This document shows, piece after piece, positions 1 through 7,877 of a stretch of DNA of 64,000 nucleotides (position 1 is the first letter of the stretch; each line of letters opens with the position of its first letter). The position numbers were made by a program, and so were the translations under genes. A model generated the notes under the pieces. The model saw only the letters and a list, made by a program, of their open reading frames with translations, ran no database searches and had not been told where the DNA came from. This DNA is from Geothrix terrae (GTDB taxonomy: Bacteria; Acidobacteriota; Holophagae; Holophagales; Holophagaceae), in NCBI RefSeq assembly GCF_022808775.1, contig NZ_JAKZLA010000004.1, positions 124,001 through 188,000 on the forward strand. The letters run 5' to 3'.

Positions 1-872
1 CGCCGCTGCACGGCCTGCTCTGGTCGGCCCTGCGCACCGCCTCCGTGGCGAAGGTCGGCGGCATCCTGCCCCTGGCGCACCGGGCCCAGGGCCTGTCGAT
101 CTTCGGCCTGACGGGCCCTGGCGGCGTGGCGGTGGGCCCACTGGTGGGGCTCTGGCTGATGCCCCACCTGGGCTTCTCCTGGATGCTGGTCCTGCTGGCG
201 GGCGTCTTCGTGGCGCTGCACCTGCTGATCGGCTTCCTGCCCCGCGAGGAGTCCCGCGAGATCGAGTCCGTGGGCCTGTTCCAGTGGCCGGACCGCAGCG
301 TGTGGGGGGCGGTGGCGGTCATGGGGCTGGTGGGCCTGAGCTTCGGCCCCATGCCGCCCTACAGCGCCCAGGAGGCGAAGGCCCTGGGAATGGCCTGGCC
401 ATCCGCCTTCCTGACCTGCTTCGCCCTCGGGATGATGGCCATGCGCGGCCTGCTGGCGCTGACGGGCATGGGCCGGCGGCCGGTGGCGCTGCTGCCCTGG
501 ATGGCCGCGCTCACCGCCCTGGGCTACGGGCTGCTCGCGCTGCTGCCAGGGGGCCTGGTCCGGCACCTGTCCTCGGGTCTTGTCTACGGCGCCGGGTACG
601 GCATGGTGCACACCCTCATGCTCACCCACGTGATGGAGACCACGCCGCCCCACCGCCGGGGCGCGGCGACCGGTGCCTTCTTCTTCGCGTTCGACGCCAC
701 CACCGCCCTCGGCGCCCTGGGCCTGGGCTGGGTGATGCAGCGCGCCGGCTTCCGCTGGGGCTGGGCCATCGGCGCCGGGTTGATCGCCCTGTGCATCCCC
801 GTGGCGCACCGCGTGGTCCGCAGACCGGCCGTGACATCCCTGTCCGCGCCCTCTGTCATCGTGGATGGATGA
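1..872 (+). CDS. MFS transporter, 5'-truncated by window edge
   Basis: Carboxy-terminal part of a major facilitator superfamily permease of the inner membrane; the substrate is not evident. The frame is open from base 3, so the start lies left of the window. Hydrophobic helices alternate with short loops, and the stretch GLTGPGGVAVGPLVGLW matches GLASPGGVIVGPLLGLW in the next gene; several other blocks (QEAKALGM, YGAGYGMVHT, RRGAATGA) are also shared. It is therefore a paralogue of its neighbour. Its TGA stop overlaps the ATG of the next gene (ATGA), so the two are probably translated together. The family call is firm, the substrate unknown. Confidence 0.85.
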   Translation, partial: PLHGLLWSALRTASVAKVGGILPLAHRAQGLSIFGLTGPGGVAVGPLVGLWLMPHLGFSWMLVLLAGVFVALHLLIGFLPREESREIESVGLFQWPDRSVWGAVAVMGLVGLSFGPMPPYSAQEAKALGMAWPSAFLTCFALGMMAMRGLLALTGMGRRPVALLPWMAALTALGYGLLALLPGGLVRHLSSGLVYGAGYGMVHTLMLTHVMETTPPHRRGAATGAFFFAFDATTALGALGLGWVMQRAGFRWGWAIGAGLIALCIPVAHRVVRRPAVTSLSAPSVIVDG

Positions 873-2014
873 CGGATCTTTCGAGCCCTCGGCCGCGTCT
901 GATGACGCGGCAGTTCGCCCTCGTCTGGGCCATCACGTTCGTGACCTTCTTTGCGGCCTTCCAGCTCTTCCCCACGGTGCCGCTGCGCCTGCGCGCCCTC
1001 GGGGCCAGCCTGGCGGAAAGCGGCCGGTTCATGAGCCTCTTCACTGCGGGAAGCGCCCTGGGCGCGCTCTTCACGGGCCCCCTGGGCGACCGTGTGGGCC
1101 ATCGCCGCCTGATCGTCCTCTCCGCCTCCCTCTACGCGCTCTTCCTGGGCGCCTACGCCGTGATGCCGGTGCGCGGCGGCTTCTACCTGCTGGCCTTCCC
1201 CCACGGCGTCGTGTGGTCGGGCCTGCTGACGGCCACCATGGCCTCGCTCTCCCACGTCCTGCCGGAAGACCGGCGGGCGGATGGCCTCAGCCTCTACGGC
1301 CTCGCCAGCCCGGGCGGGGTCATCGTGGGACCGCTGCTGGGCCTGTGGATCCACCAGCACTGGGGTTTCGCGCCCATCGGCTGGTACCTGGCCGTGATGT
1401 TCCTGGCCCTGGCCGCCCTGGGCACCACCCTGCCGAAGGATCAGCCCCACCGCCGGCCCGAGGGGTTCCAGTGGCCGGACGCATCGGCGCTCGGCCCCAG
1501 CCTCGTGCTCTTCTGCGTGGCCCTGGGCTACGGCGCGCTGGGGAGCTACACGGCCCAGGAGGCACTGGCCCTGGGCATGTCCCTGCCCTCCGCCTTCCTC
1601 TCCTTCATGGCCGTGGGCATGGTGCTCATGCGCATCGCCATGCTGCGGCGCGGCTTCGGGAGGCGCCCCATCCGCAAGCTGCCGGCCATGCTGGCGGGCG
1701 CCCTGGCCGGCATGATCCTGCTGGCCGCGCTGCCCGGCGGCACGGCCCGCCACATCGCCTCGGCCGTGCTGTACGGGGCGGGCTACAGCATGGTGCACAC
1801 CCTCCTCAATGCAAAGCTGCTGGAGACGGCCGATCCCAAGCGCCGGGGCGCGGCCTTCGGCGCCCTGCTCTTCGCCTTCGACTCGGGCATCGGCCTCGGC
1901 AGCTTCAGCCTGGGCTGGATCATCGGCGGCTACGGCTACCGCATGGGCTGGGCCCTGGGCGCCGTCGCCGTGCTGGCCTCCCTGCCCATGGCGATGCGAC
2001 TCAGCCGGCACTGA
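869..2014 (+). CDS. MFS transporter (tandem paralogue)
   Basis: A 381-residue inner-membrane permease of the major facilitator superfamily with about 12 hydrophobic helices. The conserved loop after TM2 reads GDRVGHRRL, the usual MFS GxxxDRxGRR-like signature. The start at 869 gives an ATGA overlap with the upstream MFS gene; an in-frame ATG at 902 is the alternative, as neither has a strong ribosome-binding site. Similarity to the upstream copy is spread along the shared part, which points to an old tandem duplication rather than a recent one. The two proteins could act separately or as a pair. Substrate cannot be told from sequence. Confidence 0.85.
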   Translation: MTDLSSPRPRLMTRQFALVWAITFVTFFAAFQLFPTVPLRLRALGASLAESGRFMSLFTAGSALGALFTGPLGDRVGHRRLIVLSASLYALFLGAYAVMPVRGGFYLLAFPHGVVWSGLLTATMASLSHVLPEDRRADGLSLYGLASPGGVIVGPLLGLWIHQHWGFAPIGWYLAVMFLALAALGTTLPKDQPHRRPEGFQWPDASALGPSLVLFCVALGYGALGSYTAQEALALGMSLPSAFLSFMAVGMVLMRIAMLRRGFGRRPIRKLPAMLAGALAGMILLAALPGGTARHIASAVLYGAGYSMVHTLLNAKLLETADPKRRGAAFGALLFAFDSGIGLGSFSLGWIIGGYGYRMGWALGAVAVLASLPMAMRLSRH

Positions 2015-2025
2015 GCCCGCTCCAT

Positions 2026-2063
2026 CGAAAGGGGCTCCACGAAGGGCACGAACGGAGATCCGT
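2026..2063. repeat. Dispersed intergenic repeat, short copy
   Basis: This stretch between two convergent genes shares CGAAAGG, CTCCACGAAGGGC and GGAGATCCGT with the longer element at 45556-45630, which also lies between convergent genes. The shared ends and the similar setting suggest a dispersed repeat family. It is the only notable sequence in this gap. Confidence 0.5.
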
Positions 2064-2080
2064 GGCTCTTCGGATCCGGA

Positions 2081-2848
2081 TCAGGCGTGGCGATGCACCT
2101 TGTGGGCGGCGGCCTGGTCCACGCACTTGACGATCATCTGGTCGATGTTCACGTGGTCGGGCAGCATGAGGGTCCAGCGCACGCACTCGGCCACGTCCTG
2201 GGCCGAAAGGGGCTTGACCCCCTGGTAGACGGCCGCGGCCTTGTCATCGTCCTTGAGGCGCACGTTGGAGAACTCGGTCTCGGCCATGCCGGGATCCACG
2301 GAGGTCACGCGGATCTGCTCGCCGTTCACTTCCAGGCGGAGGCTCTGGGCCATGGCCTTCACGCCGAACTTGGTGGCGCAGTAGACGCTGCCGCCTTCAT
2401 AAGCCTGGTGGCCCGCCACGGAACCGATGAAGAAGACGTGGCCCCAGCCGGCCTTCCGAACGTGCGGCAGGGCGGCGCGGACGGTCTTCACCACGCCCTC
2501 GATGTTGGTGCGGACCATGGCCTCCAGGTCCTCGTCCGGCGTCTCCCACATCTTGAAGGTCCCGCTGGCTAAGCCCGCGTTGGCCACGATCACATGGAGC
2601 GCTCCCAGGTCCTTCACGGCTTCCGTCACGAAGGTGTCCACGCTGGCGGTGTGCCGCGTATCCACCGCCCCGGCGAAGACCTTCACGCCGTGGGCCTTCC
2701 TGAGTTCATCCGCCAGGGCCTGGACACGCTCCACGCGGCGGGCGCCCAGGGCCAGGTGGCAGCCTTCCGCGGCCAGGGTCCGCGCCATGGCTTCCCCGAA
2801 GCCGCTGGACGCACCGGTGATGAGGACGATGGGGTGCTCGGGGCGCAT
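2081..2848 (-). CDS. SDR family NAD(P)-dependent oxidoreductase
   Basis: A 255-residue classical short-chain dehydrogenase/reductase. The cofactor motif TGASSGFG is at residues 11-18, NAG at 90-92, the catalytic serine near 143 and the YxxxK pair at Tyr156/Lys160. Overall it resembles the YdfG-type hydroxy-acid (serine or 3-hydroxypropionate) dehydrogenases, but the substrate is inferred only by resemblance. The start at 2848 is chosen because AGGAGA sits just upstream; the frame is open further but that part is coding for the aminotransferase in another frame. It lies 17 bases after the aminotransferase stop, so the two very likely share a transcript. Confidence 0.85.
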   Translation of the reverse strand: MRPEHPIVLITGASSGFGEAMARTLAAEGCHLALGARRVERVQALADELRKAHGVKVFAGAVDTRHTASVDTFVTEAVKDLGALHVIVANAGLASGTFKMWETPDEDLEAMVRTNIEGVVKTVRAALPHVRKAGWGHVFFIGSVAGHQAYEGGSVYCATKFGVKAMAQSLRLEVNGEQIRVTSVDPGMAETEFSNVRLKDDDKAAAVYQGVKPLSAQDVAECVRWTLMLPDHVNIDQMIVKCVDQAAAHKVHRHA

Positions 2849-2865
2849 GGGGTCTCCTGTGGAAG

Positions 2866-4221
2866 TCAGCGGTAGTTCCGGTGGAACTCGCCCAGGGCCT
2901 CGACGACCTTCTGGAGCTTGTCCGTGGGCGGGAGGATGGTGGTCCGGAAGTGGGCGGTGCCCTCGGCCTGTCCGAAGCCCGAACCGGGCACGACGCAGAT
3001 GCCCGTCTGCTCGAGCAGGGCCATGGCGTAGTCGAAGTCCGTGCGGCCGGGCGGCAGCGTGATGCTGGGGAAGGCGTACATGGCGCCCGCGATCACGTTG
3101 CAGGTGATGCCCTCGACGCGGTTCAGCCCCTCGGCCAGCAGGACGGCCCGCTGCTTCAGCGCGCCGAGGATGGCGGCCTTCTCCTCCGCGTACCGGGCGT
3201 ACGAAGGCATGCCCGGTTTCGGGGGGCGCACCATCGCGCAGGTGGCGGCCTGGCCCGCCAGGTTGGCGCAGAGGCTCACGCTCTGGAGCTTGAGGATCTG
3301 GGTGGCCACGTCCTCGGGCACGTTCCGGTACTCGAAGTAGCCGCCGCGCACGCCGCACTCGCCCAGGAAGCCCTTGGAGCAGGAGTGGAAGCTGAAGAGG
3401 GAGACTTCCTTCGCCTCCATCTGGTGGAGCACCTTGGCGAAGGACACGAACTCGTCGCCTGGCAGGTAGATGTTCTCCTGGTAGACCTCGTCGGCCAGGA
3501 TCGAGAGCCCGTGGTCCCTCGCGAACCCGATGACCATCTCGATGTTGGCCTCGTCCAGCACCGCGCCCGTGGGATTGCCCGGGTTGATGACGCAGATGGC
3601 CTTCACATGGGTGCCTTCGGCCTTCGCCTGGGCCAGGGAGGCCTCCAACATGGCGCGGCTCAGCTTCCAGCCGTTGGCCTCGTCCAGGTAGTAGGGCACC
3701 ATGCGTCCCTCGTACAGCGTGATGGTGGCCGAGTAGAGCGGGTACTGGGGGATGGGGATCATGATGCCGTCCTGCGGGCCGGCGAGGAGCAGCCGCAGGA
3801 TGGTCTGCACGCCCTTGCTGGCGCCGTCCGTGAGGAAGATGGCATCGGGATCCACGCCGATGTGGTCGCGCTCCAGGATGAATTCGGCCACAGCCTCGCG
3901 GATGAACCGCACGCCGCGGCTCTCGCTGTAGGCGCCAAGGCCGTGCTTCGTGCCGGCGAGGATGGCCTTGGCGGTTTCGATCACGTCGGGCGGGAAGATT
4001 CCGGGGGCCAGGTCCATCAGCGCCGGATATTCGCAGAGGGCGAGGATCTGGCGGTTCCAGGTGAGGGCCTTCTGGCCCAGGGACTGGGGGTTCCCGATGT
4101 TGCAGTAGATGATCTCGCGGCCCTGCTTCTCCAGGTCCGCCGCCCGGGCCACAATGGGCCCCCGCACCGCGTATTCGGTCTCAAGGACGGCCTTCCCGAG
4201 GTCGGTCAGATGAATGGTCAT
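2866..4221 (-). CDS. Alanine aminotransferase, animal/plant GPT type
   Basis: A 451-residue PLP-dependent class I/II aminotransferase. The motif NPGNPTG (213-219), ADEVYQEN (243-250) and the lysine region FHSCSKGFLGECGVRGGY (PLP lysine about 283) are the pattern of eukaryotic alanine aminotransferases (GPT/ALT), which differs from E. coli AlaA. The expected reaction is alanine plus 2-oxoglutarate to pyruvate plus glutamate in the cytosol. The ATG at 4221 is preferred over an in-frame GTG at 4227 because GGAG lies five bases upstream of it. It heads a two-gene operon with the SDR. Related specificities such as glutamate:glyoxylate exchange cannot be excluded. Confidence 0.85.
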   Translation of the reverse strand: MTIHLTDLGKAVLETEYAVRGPIVARAADLEKQGREIIYCNIGNPQSLGQKALTWNRQILALCEYPALMDLAPGIFPPDVIETAKAILAGTKHGLGAYSESRGVRFIREAVAEFILERDHIGVDPDAIFLTDGASKGVQTILRLLLAGPQDGIMIPIPQYPLYSATITLYEGRMVPYYLDEANGWKLSRAMLEASLAQAKAEGTHVKAICVINPGNPTGAVLDEANIEMVIGFARDHGLSILADEVYQENIYLPGDEFVSFAKVLHQMEAKEVSLFSFHSCSKGFLGECGVRGGYFEYRNVPEDVATQILKLQSVSLCANLAGQAATCAMVRPPKPGMPSYARYAEEKAAILGALKQRAVLLAEGLNRVEGITCNVIAGAMYAFPSITLPPGRTDFDYAMALLEQTGICVVPGSGFGQAEGTAHFRTTILPPTDKLQKVVEALGEFHRNYR

Positions 4222-4299
4222 GGGCACTCCAACCCTTGAGTTTAACCCGAGGCCGCACTGTGACCGCCGTCATCCTACTCCGTGACAAGGCCTCCGGCC

Positions 4300-4328
4300 T
4301 TGGGCGGCACGGGGTGGGCCGCTAGACT
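4300..4328 (+). promoter_or_regulatory. Likely sigma-70-type promoter of the acyl-CoA dehydrogenase gene
   Basis: TTGGGC (4300-4305) and TAGACT (4323-4328) are 17 bases apart, and the same -10 hexamer family recurs before other genes here. The ATG at 4384 is about 50 bases downstream. A small hairpin, AAGGCC-TCC-GGCCTT at 4287-4301, overlaps the -35 box and could be an operator. Confidence 0.5.
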
Positions 4329-4383
4329 GGACCCTCCGGACCAATCCGCGCGCCATTCCACCTCCCCATCTGAAGAGGCATCC

Positions 4384-5529
4384 ATGCTCGGTTTCTCGCT
4401 CACCCCCGAACAGCTGGCCGAAAAAGAACGGGCCCATACCTTCGCCGAGAAGATCATGCGCCCCGTGGCCCGCAAGTACGACGAGACCGGCGAGTGGGCC
4501 GTGGACGTCTACAAGGCCGCCTTCGACTACGGCTACCTGCAGGCCCTGGTGCCCGAGGACTGCGGCGGCCCCGGCGCCTCCCAGATGGATGAGGCCATCG
4601 TCTGCGAGGAGCTGTCCTGGGGCTGCGGCGGCCTCTACACCTCCATCATGGCCAACGGCCTGGCCATGACGCCCCTGCTCATCGCCGCCAGCCCCGAGCA
4701 GAAGAAGAAGTGGCTGGGCATGATCGCCGAGGAGCCGAAGTTCGCGGCCTTCTCGCTCTCCGAGCCCAATGCCGGCTCCGACGCTGGCGGCATGAGCTGC
4801 CGCGCCGAGAAGAAGGGCGACAAGTACATCATCAACGGCACCAAGTGCTATTGCACCAACGGTGGCTACGCCGACTGGTACGCCCTCTTCTGCAGCACCG
4901 ATCCCAGCAAGGGGGCCCGCGGCACCAGCTGCATCGTGGTGCCCCGCGATACGCCGGGCCTGGTGGTGGGCAAGGCCCTGGACAAGATGGGCCAGCGCGC
5001 CTCCAACCAGGTGGAGCTCTACTTCAACGACGCCGAAGTGCCCGCCGAGAACCTCCTCGGCAAGGAGGGCATGGGCTTCGTCATCGCCATGAAGACCCTG
5101 GACCAGACCCGCGCCGCCGTGGCCGCCGGGGGCGTGGGCGTGGCCCGTGCCGCCTACGAGATCGCCCTGCAGTACGCCAAGACCCGCATCCAGTTCGGCC
5201 AGCCCATCTTCGCCAACCAGGCCATCAGCTTCATGCTGGCGGACATGGCCAAGAAGATCGAGGCCGCCCGCCTGCTCACCTGGCAGGCCGCCTGGATGAC
5301 CGACAACGGCATCAAGAACTCCAAGCAGAGCGCCATCGCCAAGACCTTCGCCACGGACACCGCCATGGAAGTCACCACCGACGCCGTGCAGATCCTCGGT
5401 GGCAACGGCTACAGCCGCGACTACCTGGTGGAGAAGTGCATGCGCGACGCCAAGCTGCTCCAGATCTATGAAGGAACGAACCAGATCCAGCGGCTGGTGA
5501 TCGCGAAAGAGATCCAGCAAGGTAACTGA
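4384..5529 (+). CDS. Acyl-CoA dehydrogenase
   Basis: A 381-residue FAD-dependent acyl-CoA dehydrogenase, the usual length. It should oxidise an acyl-CoA to the trans-2-enoyl-CoA and pass electrons to ETF. The middle signature FSLSEPNAGSDAGG and the C-terminal IYEGTNQIQR carrying the catalytic glutamate (about Glu363, the short/medium-chain position) are present. The start at 4384 follows a purine-rich GAAGAGG; upstream in-frame sequence overlaps the promoter. No ETF or thiolase gene is adjacent, so chain length and pathway (fatty acid or branched-chain amino acid) are unknown. The last codons are echoed about 130 bases downstream. Confidence 0.92.
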   Translation: MLGFSLTPEQLAEKERAHTFAEKIMRPVARKYDETGEWAVDVYKAAFDYGYLQALVPEDCGGPGASQMDEAIVCEELSWGCGGLYTSIMANGLAMTPLLIAASPEQKKKWLGMIAEEPKFAAFSLSEPNAGSDAGGMSCRAEKKGDKYIINGTKCYCTNGGYADWYALFCSTDPSKGARGTSCIVVPRDTPGLVVGKALDKMGQRASNQVELYFNDAEVPAENLLGKEGMGFVIAMKTLDQTRAAVAAGGVGVARAAYEIALQYAKTRIQFGQPIFANQAISFMLADMAKKIEAARLLTWQAAWMTDNGIKNSKQSAIAKTFATDTAMEVTTDAVQILGGNGYSRDYLVEKCMRDAKLLQIYEGTNQIQRLVIAKEIQQGN

Positions 5530-5683
5530 CCGAAAGAGCTCGGACCATCCGCGGGTCACGAGCGAACGCGCCTGAATGGCGCGTTCCGAGTGGGGCACCC
5601 GCTGGTTCGTTCAAACCACCAGGTTGGCCTCCCACCCTTTTCAAGAGATCCAGCAGGGCAACTAACGGTCAAAGAACGGACGA
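5505..5683 (+). repeat. Echo of the acyl-CoA dehydrogenase 3' end in the intergenic region
   Basis: The gene end at 5505-5544 is repeated imperfectly at 5643-5683: both encode a ...EIQQGN-stop tail, one ending TGA and one TAA, followed by a similar AAAGA stretch. Between them, 5563-5585 holds a perfect 9-bp hairpin with arms GAACGCGCC and GGCGCGTTC. This could be the scar of a partial duplication or of a small inserted element. The rest of 5530-5925 holds the terminator and promoter listed separately and the csp leader. Confidence 0.55.
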
Positions 5684-5686
5684 CCA

Positions 5687-5721
5687 CGCAGAAGGCGGCC
5701 AGGGGCCGCCTTCTGCGTTTT
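5687..5721 (+). terminator. Rho-independent terminator after acyl-CoA dehydrogenase
   Basis: A perfect 14-bp stem (arms 5687-5700 and 5704-5717, loop AGG) is followed by TTTT. It lies directly after the repeated gene end, so it should close the acyl-CoA dehydrogenase transcript. Confidence 0.9.
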
Positions 5722-5726
5722 GGGTC

Positions 5727-5755
5727 TTGAAGACCGCAACCCCCGACCCTAGAAT
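5727..5755 (+). promoter_or_regulatory. Promoter of the cold-shock gene
   Basis: TTGAAG (5727-5732), a 17-base spacer and TAGAAT (5750-5755). Transcription would begin near 5762, which leaves a leader of roughly 160 bases before the ATG at 5926. Long leaders are typical of cold-shock genes, where they act as temperature-sensitive mRNA elements. Confidence 0.6.
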
Positions 5756-5925
5756 CCCTGTCAACCATCCATCTTTACCAGCTCAACAGCCGTGAAAAGT
5801 GGGGGAGGGACTCCCGCCGGGGATCCCGGTTTCACTCGGGCGCAAGCCTCCGCGATCCGCATGCCTGGTGCGTATCGCGCGACCAACCTCCAGGCTTATG
5901 GGGCTCCGTCCCCGGGAAGAAAGTC

Positions 5926-6129
5926 ATGTCCGAAGGTACCGTCAAGTGGTTCAACGCCGAGAAGGGGTTCGGGTTCATCACCCCCGATGAGGGTGGAGCC
6001 GACATCTTCGTTCACTACTCGGCCGTCCAGGCCAAAGGGTTCCGCACCCTCGAGGAGAAGCAGCGGGTCAGCTTCGACGTGGTGCAGGGCCCCAAGGGGC
6101 CCCAGGCCGCGAACGTCAACAAGATCTGA
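5926..6129 (+). CDS. Cold-shock domain protein (CspA family)
   Basis: A 67-residue single cold-shock domain (OB-fold) protein of the normal length. The RNP-1-like motif is KGFGFI (residues 14-19) and RNP-2 is IFVHY, the aromatic residues that stack on single-stranded RNA or DNA. Such proteins act as RNA chaperones in the cytosol; only some are cold-induced. GAAGAAAG before the ATG is the ribosome-binding site. It stands alone between its own promoter and a hairpin terminator, with a long leader that could regulate translation. Confidence 0.95.
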   Translation: MSEGTVKWFNAEKGFGFITPDEGGADIFVHYSAVQAKGFRTLEEKQRVSFDVVQGPKGPQAANVNKI

Positions 6130-6144
6130 TTCCCCTTTTTCCCC

Positions 6145-6170
6145 CGGGCCCCGGTTCCGGCCGGGGCCCG
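6145..6170 (+). terminator. GC-rich hairpin after the cold-shock gene
   Basis: CGGGCCCCGG and CCGGGGCCCG form a 10-bp stem with a six-base loop, 15 bases after the csp stop. There is no T-run after it, so termination would be weak or Rho-assisted. Confidence 0.5.
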
Positions 6171-6187
6171 TCGCGTACCCTGGAGCC

Positions 6188-7867
6188 ATGAAGAAGGCCT
6201 CCGTCCGCCCGGTCCTGGGCATCCTGCTGATCGCCTTGATCGTCCTTCTGTCGCTGGAGGGATTCCGCCGCGACCCCCGGTTCGGGTGGATCCTCCCGCT
6301 CACGGTCCTGGCCGGGGCCTGGCTGGGCTGGGCGATCCGGCAGGCCTGGCTGTACCCCCCGCGGCTGACCCGCGCCGAAGCCATGTGGGCCGCCGGCGAG
6401 CCCGCCTCGGCCGTGGCGGAGTGTCTCTCCCGGGCGCCCCTGGCCACCGGCGAGCTGGGGTATCGGATCCGCCTCCTGCGGAGCGCGGCGCACCAGGCCC
6501 TCGGCTACCGGGACCGGGCCTGGCTGGATGCCCTGGAGGCCCAGCTCGCCCGCCTCCCCCTCTGGAAGCGGCTGGTGGTGTCCCTCGCCTTCCGGCGGGT
6601 TCCCGACACACCCTCCTCCCGCCGGATCGCCTGGGGGGACCGGTTCATCCGCCTGGCCCCGCGGATGGCCCGGCTCCGCCACCTGCAGGGCATCCTCCTC
6701 CTGCGCTCCGGCCGCGAGGATGCGCTGCATCGGGCCTGGACCCAATTCGAGGATGCCCTCCCCCTGGCCTGGGATGATCCGCTGGTGCTCGAGGACCTGA
6801 TGCTGGCCGGTTTCCAGCATGGACGGGAGGACGTGGCCGAGCGCGCCCTGGCGACGCTGATCTCCCGCCACGGCGACCCGCGGCTCCCCTGGGACCGCGG
6901 GGCTGCGGGCATGTACCTGCTGCGGAACGGCAGGCCTGCCGAAGCCCTGGGCCTGGTCGGGGGCCTTCCCCGGGATCGCCGTGACCAGCCACTGCCCTGG
7001 CTCGTGGAATGCCTGTCCCGCCGGCGCATGGGAGACATCGACGGAGCCTGGAGGACGGTGGAGGACGCGGTCGGACAGTTGCCGGACGCCTTCCGCCTCT
7101 GGATGGAGCGGTACCAGATCGCACTCGACCTGGAACGCGACGCGGAGGCGCTCGGGAGCCTGGCGCGGGCCTGGCGGACCCTCCCGGAGGGAACGGAGGG
7201 GGATCTCCTCCGCGAAGAGTGGCAGCTCCGCCGAGCCGAGTTCGCCTTCTGGTGGGAGGGCGATCCAGCCTTCGCGAAACAGCTCCTCGAGAAGCTTCCG
7301 CCGGATCGCCAAGGCGACCATCGCCCCCCGCTCCTCCTGCAGGTCCGGGTGGCCCTGGGAGAATACGAAGCAGCCTACGGAGAGGTCGCGACCCTGCTCC
7401 AGCGGACCCCCGACGACACGAGCCTCCTGCTGCTCCAGGCCGACTGCCTCGCCGGCCTGGAAGCCTGGGAGGCCCTGCTCCCCTATCTGAACGGCCTGGG
7501 GGAGTCCTGCCGGGAGCGCGCCGATTTCTGGCACCTGCGGGGACTCGCCCGGGCCAACCTGGCGGATCACGTCCCCGCCCGCCTGGATCTGGAACATGCG
7601 GTGCGGATGGACCCCCGGAACCTGGGGTTCCTGATGGACGCAGGACATGCCTGCGCGGAGCTTGGCGATTGGGACCGGGCGGAGAGCCACTGGCGGCAGG
7701 CCCTCCAGGTGGACAGCCAGTCCGAGGAGGCCCTGATCCAGCTGGCAGAGGCGAGACGGGAGCTGGAAGACCTCGACGGGGCGCGCCGCTACCTGCGCGA
7801 GTGCCTGCTTCACCACCCCGACAGCGCCGATGCCCAAGCCCGCCTGGCGGAACTGGAGGCCAACTGA
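6188..7867 (+). CDS. Membrane-anchored TPR-repeat protein
   Basis: A 559-residue protein with two hydrophobic segments at the N-terminus (about 7-24 and 33-52) followed by a long alpha-helical region with TPR-like repeats. The clearest are near the C-terminus, where the pattern LMDAGHACAELGDWDRAESH and its follow-on unit fit the TPR consensus. It probably scaffolds protein contacts near the inner membrane; no enzymatic motif is visible. The ATG at 6188 has only a weak GGAG but is six bases after a TACCCT -10-like hexamer, so the mRNA may be leaderless. Convergent with another TPR-containing gene. Confidence 0.8.
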   Translation: MKKASVRPVLGILLIALIVLLSLEGFRRDPRFGWILPLTVLAGAWLGWAIRQAWLYPPRLTRAEAMWAAGEPASAVAECLSRAPLATGELGYRIRLLRSAAHQALGYRDRAWLDALEAQLARLPLWKRLVVSLAFRRVPDTPSSRRIAWGDRFIRLAPRMARLRHLQGILLLRSGREDALHRAWTQFEDALPLAWDDPLVLEDLMLAGFQHGREDVAERALATLISRHGDPRLPWDRGAAGMYLLRNGRPAEALGLVGGLPRDRRDQPLPWLVECLSRRRMGDIDGAWRTVEDAVGQLPDAFRLWMERYQIALDLERDAEALGSLARAWRTLPEGTEGDLLREEWQLRRAEFAFWWEGDPAFAKQLLEKLPPDRQGDHRPPLLLQVRVALGEYEAAYGEVATLLQRTPDDTSLLLLQADCLAGLEAWEALLPYLNGLGESCRERADFWHLRGLARANLADHVPARLDLEHAVRMDPRNLGFLMDAGHACAELGDWDRAESHWRQALQVDSQSEEALIQLAEARRELEDLDGARRYLRECLLHHPDSADAQARLAELEAN

Positions 7868-7877
7868 GCTCCCAGGA

